64,000 nt of DNA from Flavobacteriales bacterium (GCA_002747105.1 PDSY01000017.1:1-64000); one strand, 5' to 3'; positions 34,702-44,545 are shown, numbered from the stretch's first letter. A program made the numbers and translations. Notes: a model not told the origin generated them from the letters alone.

Positions 34702-34771
34702 TTTAGAAGTGAATATCAAATTATAAAAATATTGCAATTCTCCTTTTTTTACTTCCTGTACCATCTTTATT
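34702..34771 (-). repeat. Relic copy of the oprO 3' end
   Basis: About 70 bp matching the last codons of the phosphate porin gene (39199-39268) at roughly 85% identity, including the stop, but with indels (one extra T in a T-run at 34744-34750; one base missing earlier). Same strand as the porin. A broken duplicate left downstream of phoU. The rest of 34653-34874 shows nothing else recognisable. Confidence 0.75.
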
Positions 34772-34874
34772 ATTAGAGAAGGCGTACCACTAAGTGTGCG
34801 GGAGATTGAAGTGTAATCACCTTATGAAACTCACCTCGTCCTTTATTTTAAAATGGTCATAAAAGTAAAAAATA

Positions 34875-35537
34875 TTATTTTTTCACTTGATGTCTTACCA
34901 CTTCTGCATCTACGTAGAAGATAATATCTTCTGCGATATTTTTTATTAAATCGCCTACTCTTTCTAATTTTTTAATAATAGAAAACATCGTTAAACAATC
35001 TTTGATAGACTTCGCATCCTTCTTGATTAACTCTTCTATTTGAAGAAAAACTTTATCATTAATTTTATTGACTTTTTTATCTTTTTTAAAAACTTTTCTG
35101 GCAATTTTTAAATTTTTATCCTCATAAGAGTCAATAACATTATCAAACATATCTTCAATAATGCCATACATTTCATGATAAGAAAGTTTTTTCAAAATAT
35201 CCTTTGATATCCCTTTTTCATTTTGAGCAACATATTGAGCGATTGCATAAGCATGATCACCTATACGCTCTAATTCTGAATTGATATTTCTTACTGCGGT
35301 AATAAACCTCAAATCTACTGCAACAGGGTTATAAAGTGCCAAAAATTGCTCACAATCTTTATCAATTTTTAAATTCAAACTATTGACATAGTTTTCTGTA
35401 TGCATTACCTCTTCTGCTAAATCTAAATCGTGTGTAGTGAGTGCAGTGTGCGCTTTTGATAATTGTTTCTGACATCTTGACAACATGGTTTTGCAGACAT
35501 CATTGATTTCTTTTCTGTATCTTTCTTTATTTGTCAT
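34875..35537 (-). CDS. phoU: Phosphate transport system regulator PhoU
   Basis: 220 residues, two PhoU three-helix repeats (AEEVMHTENYVNSLNLKIDKDCEQFLALYNP; RDIN-like segments VRNINSELERIGDHAYAI and IIKKLERVGDLIKNIAEDI). The E/D-x3-D metal motifs are visible in ERIGDHA and ERVGDLI. It links the Pst transporter to the Pho sensor kinase. Last gene of the pst operon, 9 nt after pstB. Confidence 0.95.
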   Translation of the reverse strand: MTNKERYRKEINDVCKTMLSRCQKQLSKAHTALTTHDLDLAEEVMHTENYVNSLNLKIDKDCEQFLALYNPVAVDLRFITAVRNINSELERIGDHAYAIAQYVAQNEKGISKDILKKLSYHEMYGIIEDMFDNVIDSYEDKNLKIARKVFKKDKKVNKINDKVFLQIEELIKKDAKSIKDCLTMFSIIKKLERVGDLIKNIAEDIIFYVDAEVVRHQVKK

Positions 35538-35546
35538 AGCTTTATC

Positions 35547-36356
35547 TTAACCAAAACGACCTGTAATGTAGTTTTCGGTTCTCTTTTTTTGTGGGTTGGT
35601 AAATATTTCTCTCGTTTTATCACATTCTATTAATTCTCCCATATAGAAAAAAGCGGTATAATCACTTATTCTACTGGCTTGTTGCATATTATGGGTAACG
35701 ATAATAATGGTATATTTATCTTTTAATGAATGGATAAGTTCCTCTATTTTCGCTGTTGAAATAGGGTCTAATGCAGAAGTAGGCTCATCCATTAAAATAA
35801 TAGAAGGCTCTACTGCCAAAGTTCTCGCAATACAAAGTCGCTGCTGCTGACCTCCAGAAAGTGCCAAAGCAGATTTTTTTAAATCATCTTTCACTTCTTC
35901 CCATAAATCGGCTTGTTTTAAGGATTTTTCTACACGCTCGGCGATGAATTTTTTATCTTTAACGCCTTGGATTTTTAACCCATAGGCTACATTTTCAAAG
36001 ATAGATTTTGGAAAAGGATTGGGCTTTTGAAAAACCATTCCTATTTCTTTTCTTAAGTCTTCTACCTGAACGGATTTAGCATAGATATTGTTCCCATTTA
36101 CTTTTATTTTCCCTTCCATTCTAAACGAATCTACGTAATCATTCATACGATTAAACAACCGTAGAAAAGTAGATTTCCCACATCCCGAAGGACCTATAAA
36201 TGCGGTTACCGAATTGGGTTTTATCTTCATATCAATTCCTTTAATTGCCATGAAATCCCCATACCAAACCTTTACGCCTTTTACCTGTATTTTTGCTCCT
36301 TTTTCAGAAGTTTCTTCGGTAGATTTTTTATCTTTTATTTCCATTTGTTTTGCCAT
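35547..36356 (-). CDS. pstB: Phosphate ABC transporter ATP-binding protein
   Basis: 269 residues. Walker [10 protein letters not shown] at 55-63, [12 protein letters not shown] (PstB signature), [16 protein letters not shown], Walker [28 protein letters not shown] charged N-terminal extension of about 23 residues precedes the domain. The start overlaps the pstA 3' end by 22 nt, which supports coupling; a later start is possible. Confidence 0.95.
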   Translation of the reverse strand: MAKQMEIKDKKSTEETSEKGAKIQVKGVKVWYGDFMAIKGIDMKIKPNSVTAFIGPSGCGKSTFLRLFNRMNDYVDSFRMEGKIKVNGNNIYAKSVQVEDLRKEIGMVFQKPNPFPKSIFENVAYGLKIQGVKDKKFIAERVEKSLKQADLWEEVKDDLKKSALALSGGQQQRLCIARTLAVEPSIILMDEPTSALDPISTAKIEELIHSLKDKYTIIIVTHNMQQASRISDYTAFFYMGELIECDKTREIFTNPQKKRTENYITGRFG

Positions 36357-37189
36357 TTGTTTCTAAAATAAACGGCGATACCGTTCATTATAAATGTAAT
36401 TCCTAATAATATAATAATCGCTGCTGCTGCATTTTCTATAAACCCGTGTTGAGGTCTTGATATCCAATTAAATATCTGAATCGGTAAGATAGAAAATTCA
36501 GCCAAAATTCCATCTGGTGCAAAAGGCACATATGCCAATGCTCCTACCACAATTAATGGTGCCGTCTCTCCCACTGCTCGAGAAAGTGCTAAAATCACTC
36601 CCGTTAAAATACCACCACTTGCAGAAGGTAATACTTGATTCCAAATCGTCTGCCACTTAGAGGCTCCTAATCCATAAGACGCTTCTCTTATGCTATGCGG
36701 AACGGATTTTATCGCTTCTCTTGTAGCTACAATTACAATGGGTAATATCAATAATGCTAAAGTACAACTTCCTGCCAATACACTATGCCCCATATTACTA
36801 ACCCTTACAAATACTTCTAATCCTAAAAGTCCATAAATTACAGAAGGTACTCCTGCTAAATTCGAAATATTGACCTCTAATAATCCTGCTAATTTATTTT
36901 TACTGGCATATTCTTCCAAATAAACTGCTGCGGCTACTCCAACAGGAACAGCGATTAAGGTCGTTAATCCCAAAATCCAAACACTCCCCATCAAAGCAGT
37001 ATAGATTCCTGATTTTTCTGGTTTACGAGAGGGCAAATTAATAATAAAATCCCAATCGATTCTCATTACTCCATCAATCAATATATTACCAATAAATAGG
37101 ACTAATAATACTAAACCGATTAAGGTACAGGCAATTCCCCAAACCTTAAACATCTTGTCGTACAATCTATTTTTTTGTAAATTATTCAT
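36335..37189 (-). CDS. pstA: Phosphate ABC transporter permease PstA
   Basis: 284 residues, six helices. The ABC permease EAA loop is [28 protein letters not shown]. Characteristic [21 protein letters not shown]. Overlaps pstC by 8 nt at its start. Confidence 0.94.
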   Translation of the reverse strand: MNNLQKNRLYDKMFKVWGIACTLIGLVLLVLFIGNILIDGVMRIDWDFIINLPSRKPEKSGIYTALMGSVWILGLTTLIAVPVGVAAAVYLEEYASKNKLAGLLEVNISNLAGVPSVIYGLLGLEVFVRVSNMGHSVLAGSCTLALLILPIVIVATREAIKSVPHSIREASYGLGASKWQTIWNQVLPSASGGILTGVILALSRAVGETAPLIVVGALAYVPFAPDGILAEFSILPIQIFNWISRPQHGFIENAAAAIIILLGITFIMNGIAVYFRNKWQNKWK

Positions 37190-38069
37190 ATCTTGATTGG
37201 AATTTTTTTCTAATTCTATAACTGATTGTATTCAATAAAAAGGTAAATAAAAACAGTGTAATACCCGCTGCATAAATGGTTCTATATTCCACAGAACCAT
37301 GCTGAACATCTCCCAAACTTACCTGAACAATATAAGCCGTAATGGTTTCAATAGGAACCGTTGGGTCTAAAGTTAATCTCGGTTGTTGACCTGCCGCTAC
37401 GGCCACAATCATGGTTTCTCCAATGGCTCTTGAAATTGCTAATATCACCGATACGATAATCCCCGATGATGCAGCTGGAACAGCTACTTTAAAAGCGGTT
37501 TGCAATTTTGTTGCTCCCATCCCAAAAGAAGCTTCTCTTAGTTTGTTAGGCACAGCGTGTAAAGCATCTTCACTAATAGAAGATACATACGGAATAATCA
37601 TAATTCCCATTACAATACCTGCGGATAAAGAGTTAAAACTGGATAAATCTGGAATATATTGTTGTAAAAATGGAGTTACCACGACCAATGCAAAAAAACC
37701 ATACACCACAGTAGGCACCGCTGCCAATAACTCTAATAATGGTTTGATGGTTTTTCTAAATTTACTCGGTGCATATTCACTCAAATAAATACTAATGGAG
37801 AGCCCAATAGGCAATGCTACAGCAATCGCAATGATTGATGTAAGAAATGTACCTGCCAATAAAGGCAATATTCCAAAATGCTGATACGCTTTATCTTTTG
37901 CCAAAGGCATCCATTCGGTATCGGTAATAAAGTCTATAATAGAAACTTCTTTAAAGAAATTAAAAGCCTCAATAGACAAAACAGCGATAATACCAATGGT
38001 TACTGCAATGGTAATCAATGCACTCAGCAATAAAGATTTTTCTATAAATAATTCTTTAATCTTTCGCAT
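37182..38069 (-). CDS. pstC: Phosphate ABC transporter permease PstC
   Basis: 295 residues, six helices. EAA loop LREASFGMGATKLQTAFKVAVPAASSGI; AVPTVVYGFFALVVVTPFL is typical of PstC. Separated from pstS by a strong terminator-like hairpin, so its expression is likely lower than pstS. Confidence 0.94.
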   Translation of the reverse strand: MRKIKELFIEKSLLLSALITIAVTIGIIAVLSIEAFNFFKEVSIIDFITDTEWMPLAKDKAYQHFGILPLLAGTFLTSIIAIAVALPIGLSISIYLSEYAPSKFRKTIKPLLELLAAVPTVVYGFFALVVVTPFLQQYIPDLSSFNSLSAGIVMGIMIIPYVSSISEDALHAVPNKLREASFGMGATKLQTAFKVAVPAASSGIIVSVILAISRAIGETMIVAVAAGQQPRLTLDPTVPIETITAYIVQVSLGDVQHGSVEYRTIYAAGITLFLFTFLLNTISYRIRKKFQSRYE

Positions 38070-38089
38070 TTTGTATTCTTATATAAAAA

Positions 38090-38125
38090 CAACTAAATCA
38101 GATGTATTTATATCTGATTTAGTTG
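38090..38125 (-). terminator. Intercistronic terminator between pstS and pstC
   Basis: Perfect 14-bp stem (38125-38112 / 38103-38090 on the minus strand), 8-nt loop, then TTTTT. It lies inside the operon, 12 nt past the pstS stop (38138), and would make pstC-phoU expression partial. Confidence 0.8.
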
Positions 38126-38137
38126 ATAATAAAATGA

Positions 38138-39073
38138 TTATTTATTTGCTTCAACAAAGGCTTTAAACTTGTCGGCTTGTTTTTTGTATTCTGCTTCCGG
38201 TAAAGGAACATAACCTACATCTTTTGCGATACTTCCTGCATTATCCACATAGAAATTCACAAATTCTACCACTTCTGGAGACTTTAATGAAGTACTATTC
38301 ACATAGATAAATAAAGGTCTAGACAATGGTTTATAAGTTCCATTACTTACCGTTTCTTGTGTTGGCTTCACTACTTCTGTTCCGTTGTGTACCCCTACTA
38401 ATTTTAATTTATCTTTGTTCTCAGCATAGTAAGCCAATCCAAAAAATCCTAAAGCAAACTTATCTCCAGAGATTCCTTTTACTAATACATGATCATCTTC
38501 ACTTGCGTTATAATCCATACGAGTACCTACTTTTTTACCACAAATCGCTTCTGCGAAATAATCGTAAGTTCCTGATGCTGTTCCTGGACCATATAATTTA
38601 ATTTCTTCATTTGGCCACTCTGGACGAATCTGATTCCATTTTTTAACTTTTCCTTGTGCAGCTGGTTCCCAAATTTTCTTCAATTCTTCAGGAGTAAAGC
38701 TATCCACCCAATCATTTTCTGGGTTAATCAATACAGCTAAACCATCATACGCTACTTCAAGCTCTACATAGTTGATATTATTCTCTTTACAAGCATCCAT
38801 CTCTTTTTGCTTAATAGGACGAGAAGCATTAGAGATATTGGTTTCCCCTCTTGAGAATTTTTTAAATCCTCCACCTGTTCCAGAAACTCCAATGGTAACA
38901 TTTACTTTTGGTTGCTCTGTTCTAAATTCCTCTGCGATAGCCTCTGTTACAGGAAATACTGTACTCGAACCATCTACTTGAATATTACCTTGCAGACCAT
39001 CTGCTTTTTTTTCTCCACCACCACAAGACATCATTAATAATCCTGTTGCTATTGTCAATGCTAATTTTTTCAT
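38138..39073 (-). CDS. pstS: Phosphate-binding lipoprotein PstS
   Basis: 311 residues. Lipoprotein signal [17 protein letters not shown] (C17). Phosphate-binding signatures: [43 protein letters not shown], and [20 protein letters not shown]. Scavenges phosphate for PstCAB. A Pho-box-like repeat lies upstream. Highest expected expression of the locus. Confidence 0.95.
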   Translation of the reverse strand: MKKLALTIATGLLMMSCGGGEKKADGLQGNIQVDGSSTVFPVTEAIAEEFRTEQPKVNVTIGVSGTGGGFKKFSRGETNISNASRPIKQKEMDACKENNINYVELEVAYDGLAVLINPENDWVDSFTPEELKKIWEPAAQGKVKKWNQIRPEWPNEEIKLYGPGTASGTYDYFAEAICGKKVGTRMDYNASEDDHVLVKGISGDKFALGFFGLAYYAENKDKLKLVGVHNGTEVVKPTQETVSNGTYKPLSRPLFIYVNSTSLKSPEVVEFVNFYVDNAGSIAKDVGYVPLPEAEYKKQADKFKAFVEANK

Positions 39074-39169
39074 TGTTTTATTTTTTTAAAATTTTTAATT
39101 GTTCAATATTATAATAATCTATCTTGCTATACAAAATTTTTATTCAAAATAATATTAATATAATATTCA

Positions 39170-39191
39170 GTTAACATTTAGTTAACATACT
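39170..39191 (-). promoter_or_regulatory. Pho-box-like direct repeat upstream of pstS
   Basis: Plus strand GTTAACAT at 39170-39177 and 39181-39188, an exact 11-nt period; on the coding strand TTAAC-N6-TTAAC. PhoB sites are 11-bp direct repeats, and the same layout precedes oprO. Confidence 0.6.
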
Positions 39192-39199
39192 TTGTTTGT

Positions 39200-40384
39200 T
39201 TAGAAGTGAATATCAAATTGTAAACGATACTGTAATTCTCCTTTTTTACTTCCTGTAACATCTTTATAACCAATATCCGATTGTACTTTTAATTTGTGTC
39301 CTACGATATATTTTGAAACACCAAGCGTATAATAATTGGTATTAAAATCATCTTTATCAAACTTCACATTGGTATATCTTCCTGCTACTTCCCAATTGTT
39401 CTTAAACAAATATCCTGCTTGTAAATTGGTAGAGTTACCTGTTTTTACTTTCGCCGAAGAATTATCTGTAATATTTCTTTTAGCATATTCTCCCATTGCA
39501 GAGAAACCTTGATATTTGAACATTCCATCTACGAAAATAGTTTCTACATCGGCTCTATCAAAACCTCCTTCTACGTTCGGGTTCTCCATATAGCTTCCTT
39601 GGCTTCCCTTATTCTTCACGGCATTGTCGTTAAAGTTATACGTTGCCCCTAAAGATAATTTTGGTTTTTCTTCTCTCTTTAAATCACTCGCTGAATAATC
39701 TCCTTTACTTTTAAAATTCCCGAATGGCAATAATTCTACTCTTGCGGTATATTGGTGTCCTCCAATGTTTCCTGCAGTAATATTTCTACCTTCTCCTTGC
39801 GAAAGTGCAAACGCCTCACGCACCACAAAGTTTTCGGTTAAATTAAAATGGTGTCTCAACTGAAACCCTAAATCACGGTCGATATTAAAGTTTTTATTCA
39901 ACATCGAACGGTCAACAAATTGTAAATTTCCTGAAGAAATTACACGCTCTCTGTTCCCTGGCAATTTAGTTTGCCCCGCCCAAAGAGTAAAGTTTTTATA
40001 AAAATTCCACTTCAATACAGCGTCTAAAATATACCTTGGTGCGTTATTGGTGTATTGATTAGCTCCACCGATGTCCTTATTAGAAAGTCCTAACTCGATT
40101 TTATATTTCAATTTAGGTGTTAGAGCATGACCATCAAACTTCAATCTTGCTCTTCTTATCAACATAGAAGTCTCTCCTCTTTGATAATCTCCATTACCAT
40201 CAATTGCCCAGTCTGCAATAGATAAAAATTGCATTCTTGTTCCTACTTTCATCGACCAAGATTTGTTTTTTCCCTCTAAATTTAAAAGTCCTTTTCCAAA
40301 TTTAGGTGCTGGTGTTTTTTGTGCTTTCAATCCTACTCCTGCGCAGAAAGCTGTTGCTAATAAAACTTTTGTTACTTTTTTCAT
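39200..40384 (-). CDS. oprO: Phosphate-selective porin O/P family
   Basis: 394 residues. Signal peptide MKKVTKVLLATAFCAGVGLKAQ. Porin O/P features: MKVGTRMQFLSIADW, RRARLKFDGHALTPKLKYKIELGLSN, FTLWAGQTKLPGNRERVISSGN, FVDRSMLNKNFNIDRDLGFQL, and barrel end YRLQFDIHF with C-terminal Phe. Outer-membrane channel for phosphate. Heads the phosphate locus, own promoter and Pho-box; pstS follows with 126 nt. A relic of its 3' end is near 34.7 kb. Confidence 0.93.
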   Translation of the reverse strand: MKKVTKVLLATAFCAGVGLKAQKTPAPKFGKGLLNLEGKNKSWSMKVGTRMQFLSIADWAIDGNGDYQRGETSMLIRRARLKFDGHALTPKLKYKIELGLSNKDIGGANQYTNNAPRYILDAVLKWNFYKNFTLWAGQTKLPGNRERVISSGNLQFVDRSMLNKNFNIDRDLGFQLRHHFNLTENFVVREAFALSQGEGRNITAGNIGGHQYTARVELLPFGNFKSKGDYSASDLKREEKPKLSLGATYNFNDNAVKNKGSQGSYMENPNVEGGFDRADVETIFVDGMFKYQGFSAMGEYAKRNITDNSSAKVKTGNSTNLQAGYLFKNNWEVAGRYTNVKFDKDDFNTNYYTLGVSKYIVGHKLKVQSDIGYKDVTGSKKGELQYRLQFDIHF

Positions 40385-40452
40385 AAGTTCTAATAAAATA
40401 ATTTTAATTTTCTGATTTCGTTTAAGTATAAATCTAATGTTTAATACGGTCG

Positions 40453-40460
40453 CAAAATTA
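40453..40460 (-). promoter_or_regulatory. -7 promoter box of oprO
   Basis: Minus-strand TAATTTTG, perfect, 68 nt before ATG 40384; the Pho-box lies 36 nt further upstream. Confidence 0.65.
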
Positions 40461-40496
40461 ACAATTCTCGGTTACCATAAAAATAAAATCTGGAAA

Positions 40497-40518
40497 GTTA
40501 ACAATATGTTAATATAGC
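40497..40518 (-). promoter_or_regulatory. Pho-box-like direct repeat upstream of oprO
   Basis: Plus strand GTTAA at 40497-40501 and 40508-40512, 11-nt period, same orientation to the gene as the pstS copy (coding strand TTAAC-N6-TTAAC). A third GTTAA sits at 40525-40529. Confidence 0.55.
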
Positions 40519-40584
40519 ATTCATGTTAAGGTAATACAACGAATAAATAAAGCCTTCTAACATCCAATTAGGTTAAACAAAAAT

Positions 40585-40614
40585 AAAAGGTAATGCCATT
40601 TTGCACTACCTTTT
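40585..40614. terminator. Terminator after der
   Basis: AAAAGGTA/TACCTTTT plus inner GC pairs, then TATTTTTG on the minus strand. Confidence 0.7.
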
Positions 40615-40633
40615 ATACTCATTTATTATTTTT

Positions 40634-41944
40634 TTATTTCTGTCTAAAATACACCTGAATTGGGACTCCTTTGAAACCAAAGTTTTTCCTCAACTGATTC
40701 TCTGTAAATCTTTTATAAGGGTCTTTGATATACTTGGGCAAATTACAGAAAAACACAAACTGTGGAGATGGTGTCGCCAACTGAACACAATATTTAATCT
40801 TAATATATTTACCTTTTATCGCTGGTGGTGGCGTATTTTCAAAAATTGGCAACATTACCTCATTCAGTTTTGAAGTTTTAATTTTTTTCTTTCGTTCTTC
40901 ATAAACCTCCATCGCCAAATCTACCGCTTTTAGAATTCTTTGCTTGGTAAGTGCAGAAGTAAATAAAATCGGCACATCGTTGAACTGACCAATTCTATCC
41001 TTAATTTTTCGCTCAAAATCTCGCATTGTATTCGTCTGCTTATCCTCTACTAAATCCCATTTATTGACCAAAATAACAATACCCTTTCTATTTCGTTGCG
41101 CAATACCAAAAATACTCATATCCTGAGATTCCCAACCTTGTGTAGCATCACACATAATGATGACAACATCAGAATTTTCTATCGCCCTTACAGAACGCAT
41201 CACAGAATAAAATTCCAAATTTTCGTTAACCTTAGACTTCTTACGCATTCCCGCCGTATCTACCAATACAAACTCGTGACCAAATTTATTATACAAAGAC
41301 TGAATACTATCCCTTGTTGTTCCTGCTACATTGGTTACAATATTTCGTTTATTATCCAATAAAGCATTCGTTAGCGTAGATTTCCCTACATTGGGACGAC
41401 CTGCAATAGTCACTTTTGGTAAACCTTCGAAAGGGTCGGTATAATCTGTATTCGGAAAACTCGCTACAATATCGTCCAATAAATCTCCTGTTCCTGAACC
41501 CGTCGCCGAAGAAATGGTATAATATTTCTCTATTCCTAACTGATAAAATTCGGTAGCTGGTAATTCGTCTTTGGCAGAATCTACTTTATTAACGACATAG
41601 AATACCTGCTTGTTCGATTGTCTTAGTTTATGATAAATTTCTTGGTCTATTTCGGTTAGTCCTTCCTCTACATTGAGCATAAAAAGCACTACTGTAGCCT
41701 CCTCAATTGCCAATTTCACTTGGGTTCTAATTTCCTCTTCAAAAGCATCATCACTTCCTACATCATATCCACCCGTATCAATCACGGTAAAATCCACTCC
41801 ATTCCATTCGGATTTCCCATAATGTCTATCTCTGGTTACTCCCGAAACGGAATCTACAATGGCTTCTCTTCTTTCTAAAAGCCTATTAAAAAGTGTAGAT
41901 TTCCCTACATTGGGACGACCTACAATCGCTACTAAATTTGACAT
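40634..41944 (-). CDS. der: Ribosome biogenesis GTPase Der (EngA)
   Basis: 436 residues with two G domains in tandem: GRPNVGKST at 9-17 and at 182-190. DTGG and DTAG switch II boxes, NKVD and NKWD G4 boxes, and the KH-like C-terminus KFGFKGVPIQVYFRQK. 50S assembly factor. Second GTPase of ribosome assembly in this window besides obg. Own promoter 110 nt upstream. Confidence 0.97.
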   Translation of the reverse strand: MSNLVAIVGRPNVGKSTLFNRLLERREAIVDSVSGVTRDRHYGKSEWNGVDFTVIDTGGYDVGSDDAFEEEIRTQVKLAIEEATVVLFMLNVEEGLTEIDQEIYHKLRQSNKQVFYVVNKVDSAKDELPATEFYQLGIEKYYTISSATGSGTGDLLDDIVASFPNTDYTDPFEGLPKVTIAGRPNVGKSTLTNALLDNKRNIVTNVAGTTRDSIQSLYNKFGHEFVLVDTAGMRKKSKVNENLEFYSVMRSVRAIENSDVVIIMCDATQGWESQDMSIFGIAQRNRKGIVILVNKWDLVEDKQTNTMRDFERKIKDRIGQFNDVPILFTSALTKQRILKAVDLAMEVYEERKKKIKTSKLNEVMLPIFENTPPPAIKGKYIKIKYCVQLATPSPQFVFFCNLPKYIKDPYKRFTENQLRKNFGFKGVPIQVYFRQK

Positions 41945-42053
41945 TTTTCTACATTTTGAATTTCGAGTATTTCATTTTGAATTAACATTATAATTCAAAA
42001 GTTCTTCCTCTTTTCAATGGGTATCTGAATCTTTTTCAGCCCTAAAATTTCGG

Positions 42054-42061
42054 CAAAGATA
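42054..42061 (-). promoter_or_regulatory. -7 promoter box of der
   Basis: Minus-strand TATCTTTG, perfect, about 109 nt before ATG 41944. Confidence 0.55.
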
Positions 42062-42124
42062 CGAATTTAAGTGGTTTTAAATTATTTAAAAAATATTTAA
42101 TCTTGAAATTATCCCTCTTGAATA

Positions 42125-43606
42125 TTAATCTCTGCTCTTCTCTATTTGAGATTTTGATGGCAAGAATTTAAAAATTAATAATAAAATAATGCTAATCAAC
42201 GCTCCTGTAAAAATCGTTAAAAAGCCAATATCAAAATCGAAATTCTTTTTTAAATACGCATTTAATAAATAAGCGATGACTGGCGTTGCTAAAGACGCCA
42301 CTGGAACCGTCCAATCGTTCAGCTTCACTTTCGTAAAAATGCCTAACAAAAATAATCCCAATAATGGCGAATAAGTATAACCCGCCAAACCAAAAATCAA
42401 TCCAAAGACATTACTTCCTGAATTGGAAAACCCTAAAATAATCAGCAACATAATCACACTAAATCCAATATGAGTTAAGGTTTTTAATCGCTTTGGATTT
42501 TTTCTTTTTTCGATACCAAGGAAATCATAACAGAAAGAGGTCGTGAGTGCTGTAAGTGCGGAGTCCACACTCGAAAAAGCGGCTGCCGCTGTTCCCAAGA
42601 CAAACATCACCGAGGCGAAAAGCCCAAAGTGATTTAGTGTTAAAAAAGGTAAAACTTTATCGGTAGCAATCACACTTTGCCCTTCGACCATTTTGGTCGG
42701 TAAATCAATTCCATTAATATCGGCAAAGATAAAAAGCATCATTCCCAAGAACAAAAATAAAGTTTGTGCAATGGCTACTGAGAAACTGAAAACAAAGGTG
42801 TTTTTTTGAGCTTCCTTTACATTTTTACAAGTCAGACTTTTTTGCATCATATTTTGGTCAAGTCCCATCATTGCCATGGCAATTAAAATTCCAGCAACAA
42901 ACTGTTTCCCAAAATAAGTCCCCGATTTTATATCCCCATCAAACCATTTCCAATAGCCTTTTTCTTCTCCTATTGCCACAATTTCGCCCATACCTAAATT
43001 CAATTTGGAGAAAATGACCCAAATGATAGCCACTGCTGCCAGAAGTAAGAAAGTCGTTTGCAACATATCGGTCCAAACAATGGTTTTAATTCCTGCCTTA
43101 AAGGTATAAAGGAATATCAGTATTAAAAAAACAATGGCCAACCACCACATATGCGTATTATCCAAATCAAATAAAACTTGTAGGATTTTTATCGCCAATA
43201 ACATTCTGAGTCCTGCCCCAAAGCTTTGGGAAACCAAAAAGAAAAAAGAACCCGTTTTATAAGAAAACCAGCCAAATCTATTTTCCAAATAAGTATAAAT
43301 AGAAACGAGTTTCAATCGGTAATAAATGGGGATTAAAACAAAGGTGATGAACAAATAACCCACCATATTTCCCAAGAAAAACTGAGCGGCATAAAAACCC
43401 TTTTCACCAACATCACCAGGGATAGAAACGAAAGTTACTGCCGATAAAGCAGCTCCAATCATCCCATAAGAAACCATCAGCCAATTACTCTTTCGGTTAC
43501 CTGTAAAGAAACTATTTTCATCACTATTTTTAGCCGTGAAATGAGCGATAATTAACAAAACACCGAAGTATAATCCGATGATAACTAATGAAAGTAATGG
43601 GGTCAT
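42125..43606 (-). CDS. Sodium:solute symporter (SSS family)
   Basis: 493 residues, about 13 helices. SSS markers: GAALSAVTFVSIPGDVGEKGF, YLENRFGWFSYKTGSFFFLVSQSFGAGLRM, FGLAGYTYSPLLGLFLLGIF. Sodium-coupled uptake; substrate cannot be told (some of this clade carry sialic acid or sugars). Separate unit after der. Confidence 0.88.
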   Translation of the reverse strand: MTPLLSLVIIGLYFGVLLIIAHFTAKNSDENSFFTGNRKSNWLMVSYGMIGAALSAVTFVSIPGDVGEKGFYAAQFFLGNMVGYLFITFVLIPIYYRLKLVSIYTYLENRFGWFSYKTGSFFFLVSQSFGAGLRMLLAIKILQVLFDLDNTHMWWLAIVFLILIFLYTFKAGIKTIVWTDMLQTTFLLLAAVAIIWVIFSKLNLGMGEIVAIGEEKGYWKWFDGDIKSGTYFGKQFVAGILIAMAMMGLDQNMMQKSLTCKNVKEAQKNTFVFSFSVAIAQTLFLFLGMMLFIFADINGIDLPTKMVEGQSVIATDKVLPFLTLNHFGLFASVMFVLGTAAAAFSSVDSALTALTTSFCYDFLGIEKRKNPKRLKTLTHIGFSVIMLLIILGFSNSGSNVFGLIFGLAGYTYSPLLGLFLLGIFTKVKLNDWTVPVASLATPVIAYLLNAYLKKNFDFDIGFLTIFTGALISIILLLIFKFLPSKSQIEKSRD

Positions 43607-43646
43607 TTTTTATTTTTTTTAATCAATATAAGTTTTTGAAAACAAC

Positions 43647-43672
43647 AAACGCTTGAACTGCTTCAAGCGTTT
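43647..43672 (-). terminator. Terminator after unknown exported protein gene
   Basis: Perfect 11-bp stem AAACGCTTGAA / TTCAAGCGTTT, 4-nt loop, T-rich tail on the minus strand. Confidence 0.8.
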
Positions 43673-43677
43673 ATGAT

Positions 43678-44517
43678 TTATTTTTTAGACTGATGTCTTT
43701 TTCTCCTTTCAGGATTATCAATCCATGGAGCTCCATTTTTCTTAATTTTAGCCAATTCGTATTTTTTAAAATCTTTGGTTCGATACATAATATTACTATC
43801 CCCTACTTCAAAAGGTGTGATATAAATATAGTCTCTATCTCTTTTGTCTCTTTTATTTCCTTTTTTAAGGGTAGGCACAAAATCAGGGAACTTAAAATTT
43901 GGTAAAATTTCATACAACTCCTTATAGAACTTTTTATTTTTCTTTTCGTCTGGAATAAGGTTAATAAACTCTGTTTCTGTCTTTTTTCTACCTCTATCCA
44001 ACTTTAAATAATAAGTCTTCTGCTCCTGAGTAGCTGTATTATAAGTTGTAACGGTATAGATTTTTTTCTTTATCAATTCCTCCACTTTATCAGGGCTGAT
44101 ATGCTCTACATATTGCTCTCCCGATGGATCAACATAAGATAATAAATTCAGCTTTACAATTTCGTGTTTATATTCCTTTCTCTTGAAGAACTCATCTAAT
44201 GCCAAACTCGCTTTTTCACGAAGTTGCTTTTCTTCTTCATTGAGTTTTTTCGTAGGATTAGGAGGATAAATTTTCACAATAAACGCATACAAAGCATTAA
44301 TATTCATTTTCTTTAAATGCGGATATGCTCTTAATTTTTCCATTTCTGACACCCAATAAAACTGTTGAAAATAATCGTCCCTAGTAAAATTATTGATACC
44401 ACGATGTTTATAACCTAATTTCCTTGTCTTTAAATCCTTAGAAAATTTATTTTTCTTCTGTCCCATGAATAGACCAATAGACAGAATACTAAAAGTCAAA
44501 AGTAAAACTCTCTTCAT
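43678..44517 (-). CDS. Unrecognised exported protein
   Basis: About 279 residues from ATG 44517 (MKRVLLLTFSILSIGLFMGQ signal). The longer start at 44556 overlaps the promoter. Rich in Lys/Glu/Tyr; motifs WVSEMEKLRAYPHLKKMNIN, YIYITPFEVGDSNIMYRTKD and the strongly basic end RRKRHQSKK. Contains no known catalytic site. Secreted or periplasmic, perhaps specific to flavobacteria. Confidence 0.6.
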   Translation of the reverse strand: MKRVLLLTFSILSIGLFMGQKKNKFSKDLKTRKLGYKHRGINNFTRDDYFQQFYWVSEMEKLRAYPHLKKMNINALYAFIVKIYPPNPTKKLNEEEKQLREKASLALDEFFKRKEYKHEIVKLNLLSYVDPSGEQYVEHISPDKVEELIKKKIYTVTTYNTATQEQKTYYLKLDRGRKKTETEFINLIPDEKKNKKFYKELYEILPNFKFPDFVPTLKKGNKRDKRDRDYIYITPFEVGDSNIMYRTKDFKKYELAKIKKNGAPWIDNPERRKRHQSKK

Positions 44518-44545
44518 TATTCTTAAATTTATTTTTTTAAACAGC

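Noticed and set aside
34702-34771. Insertion-sequence end downstream of phoU
   Set aside because: The sequence matches the porin 3' end, and no terminal inverted repeats or transposase are seen.
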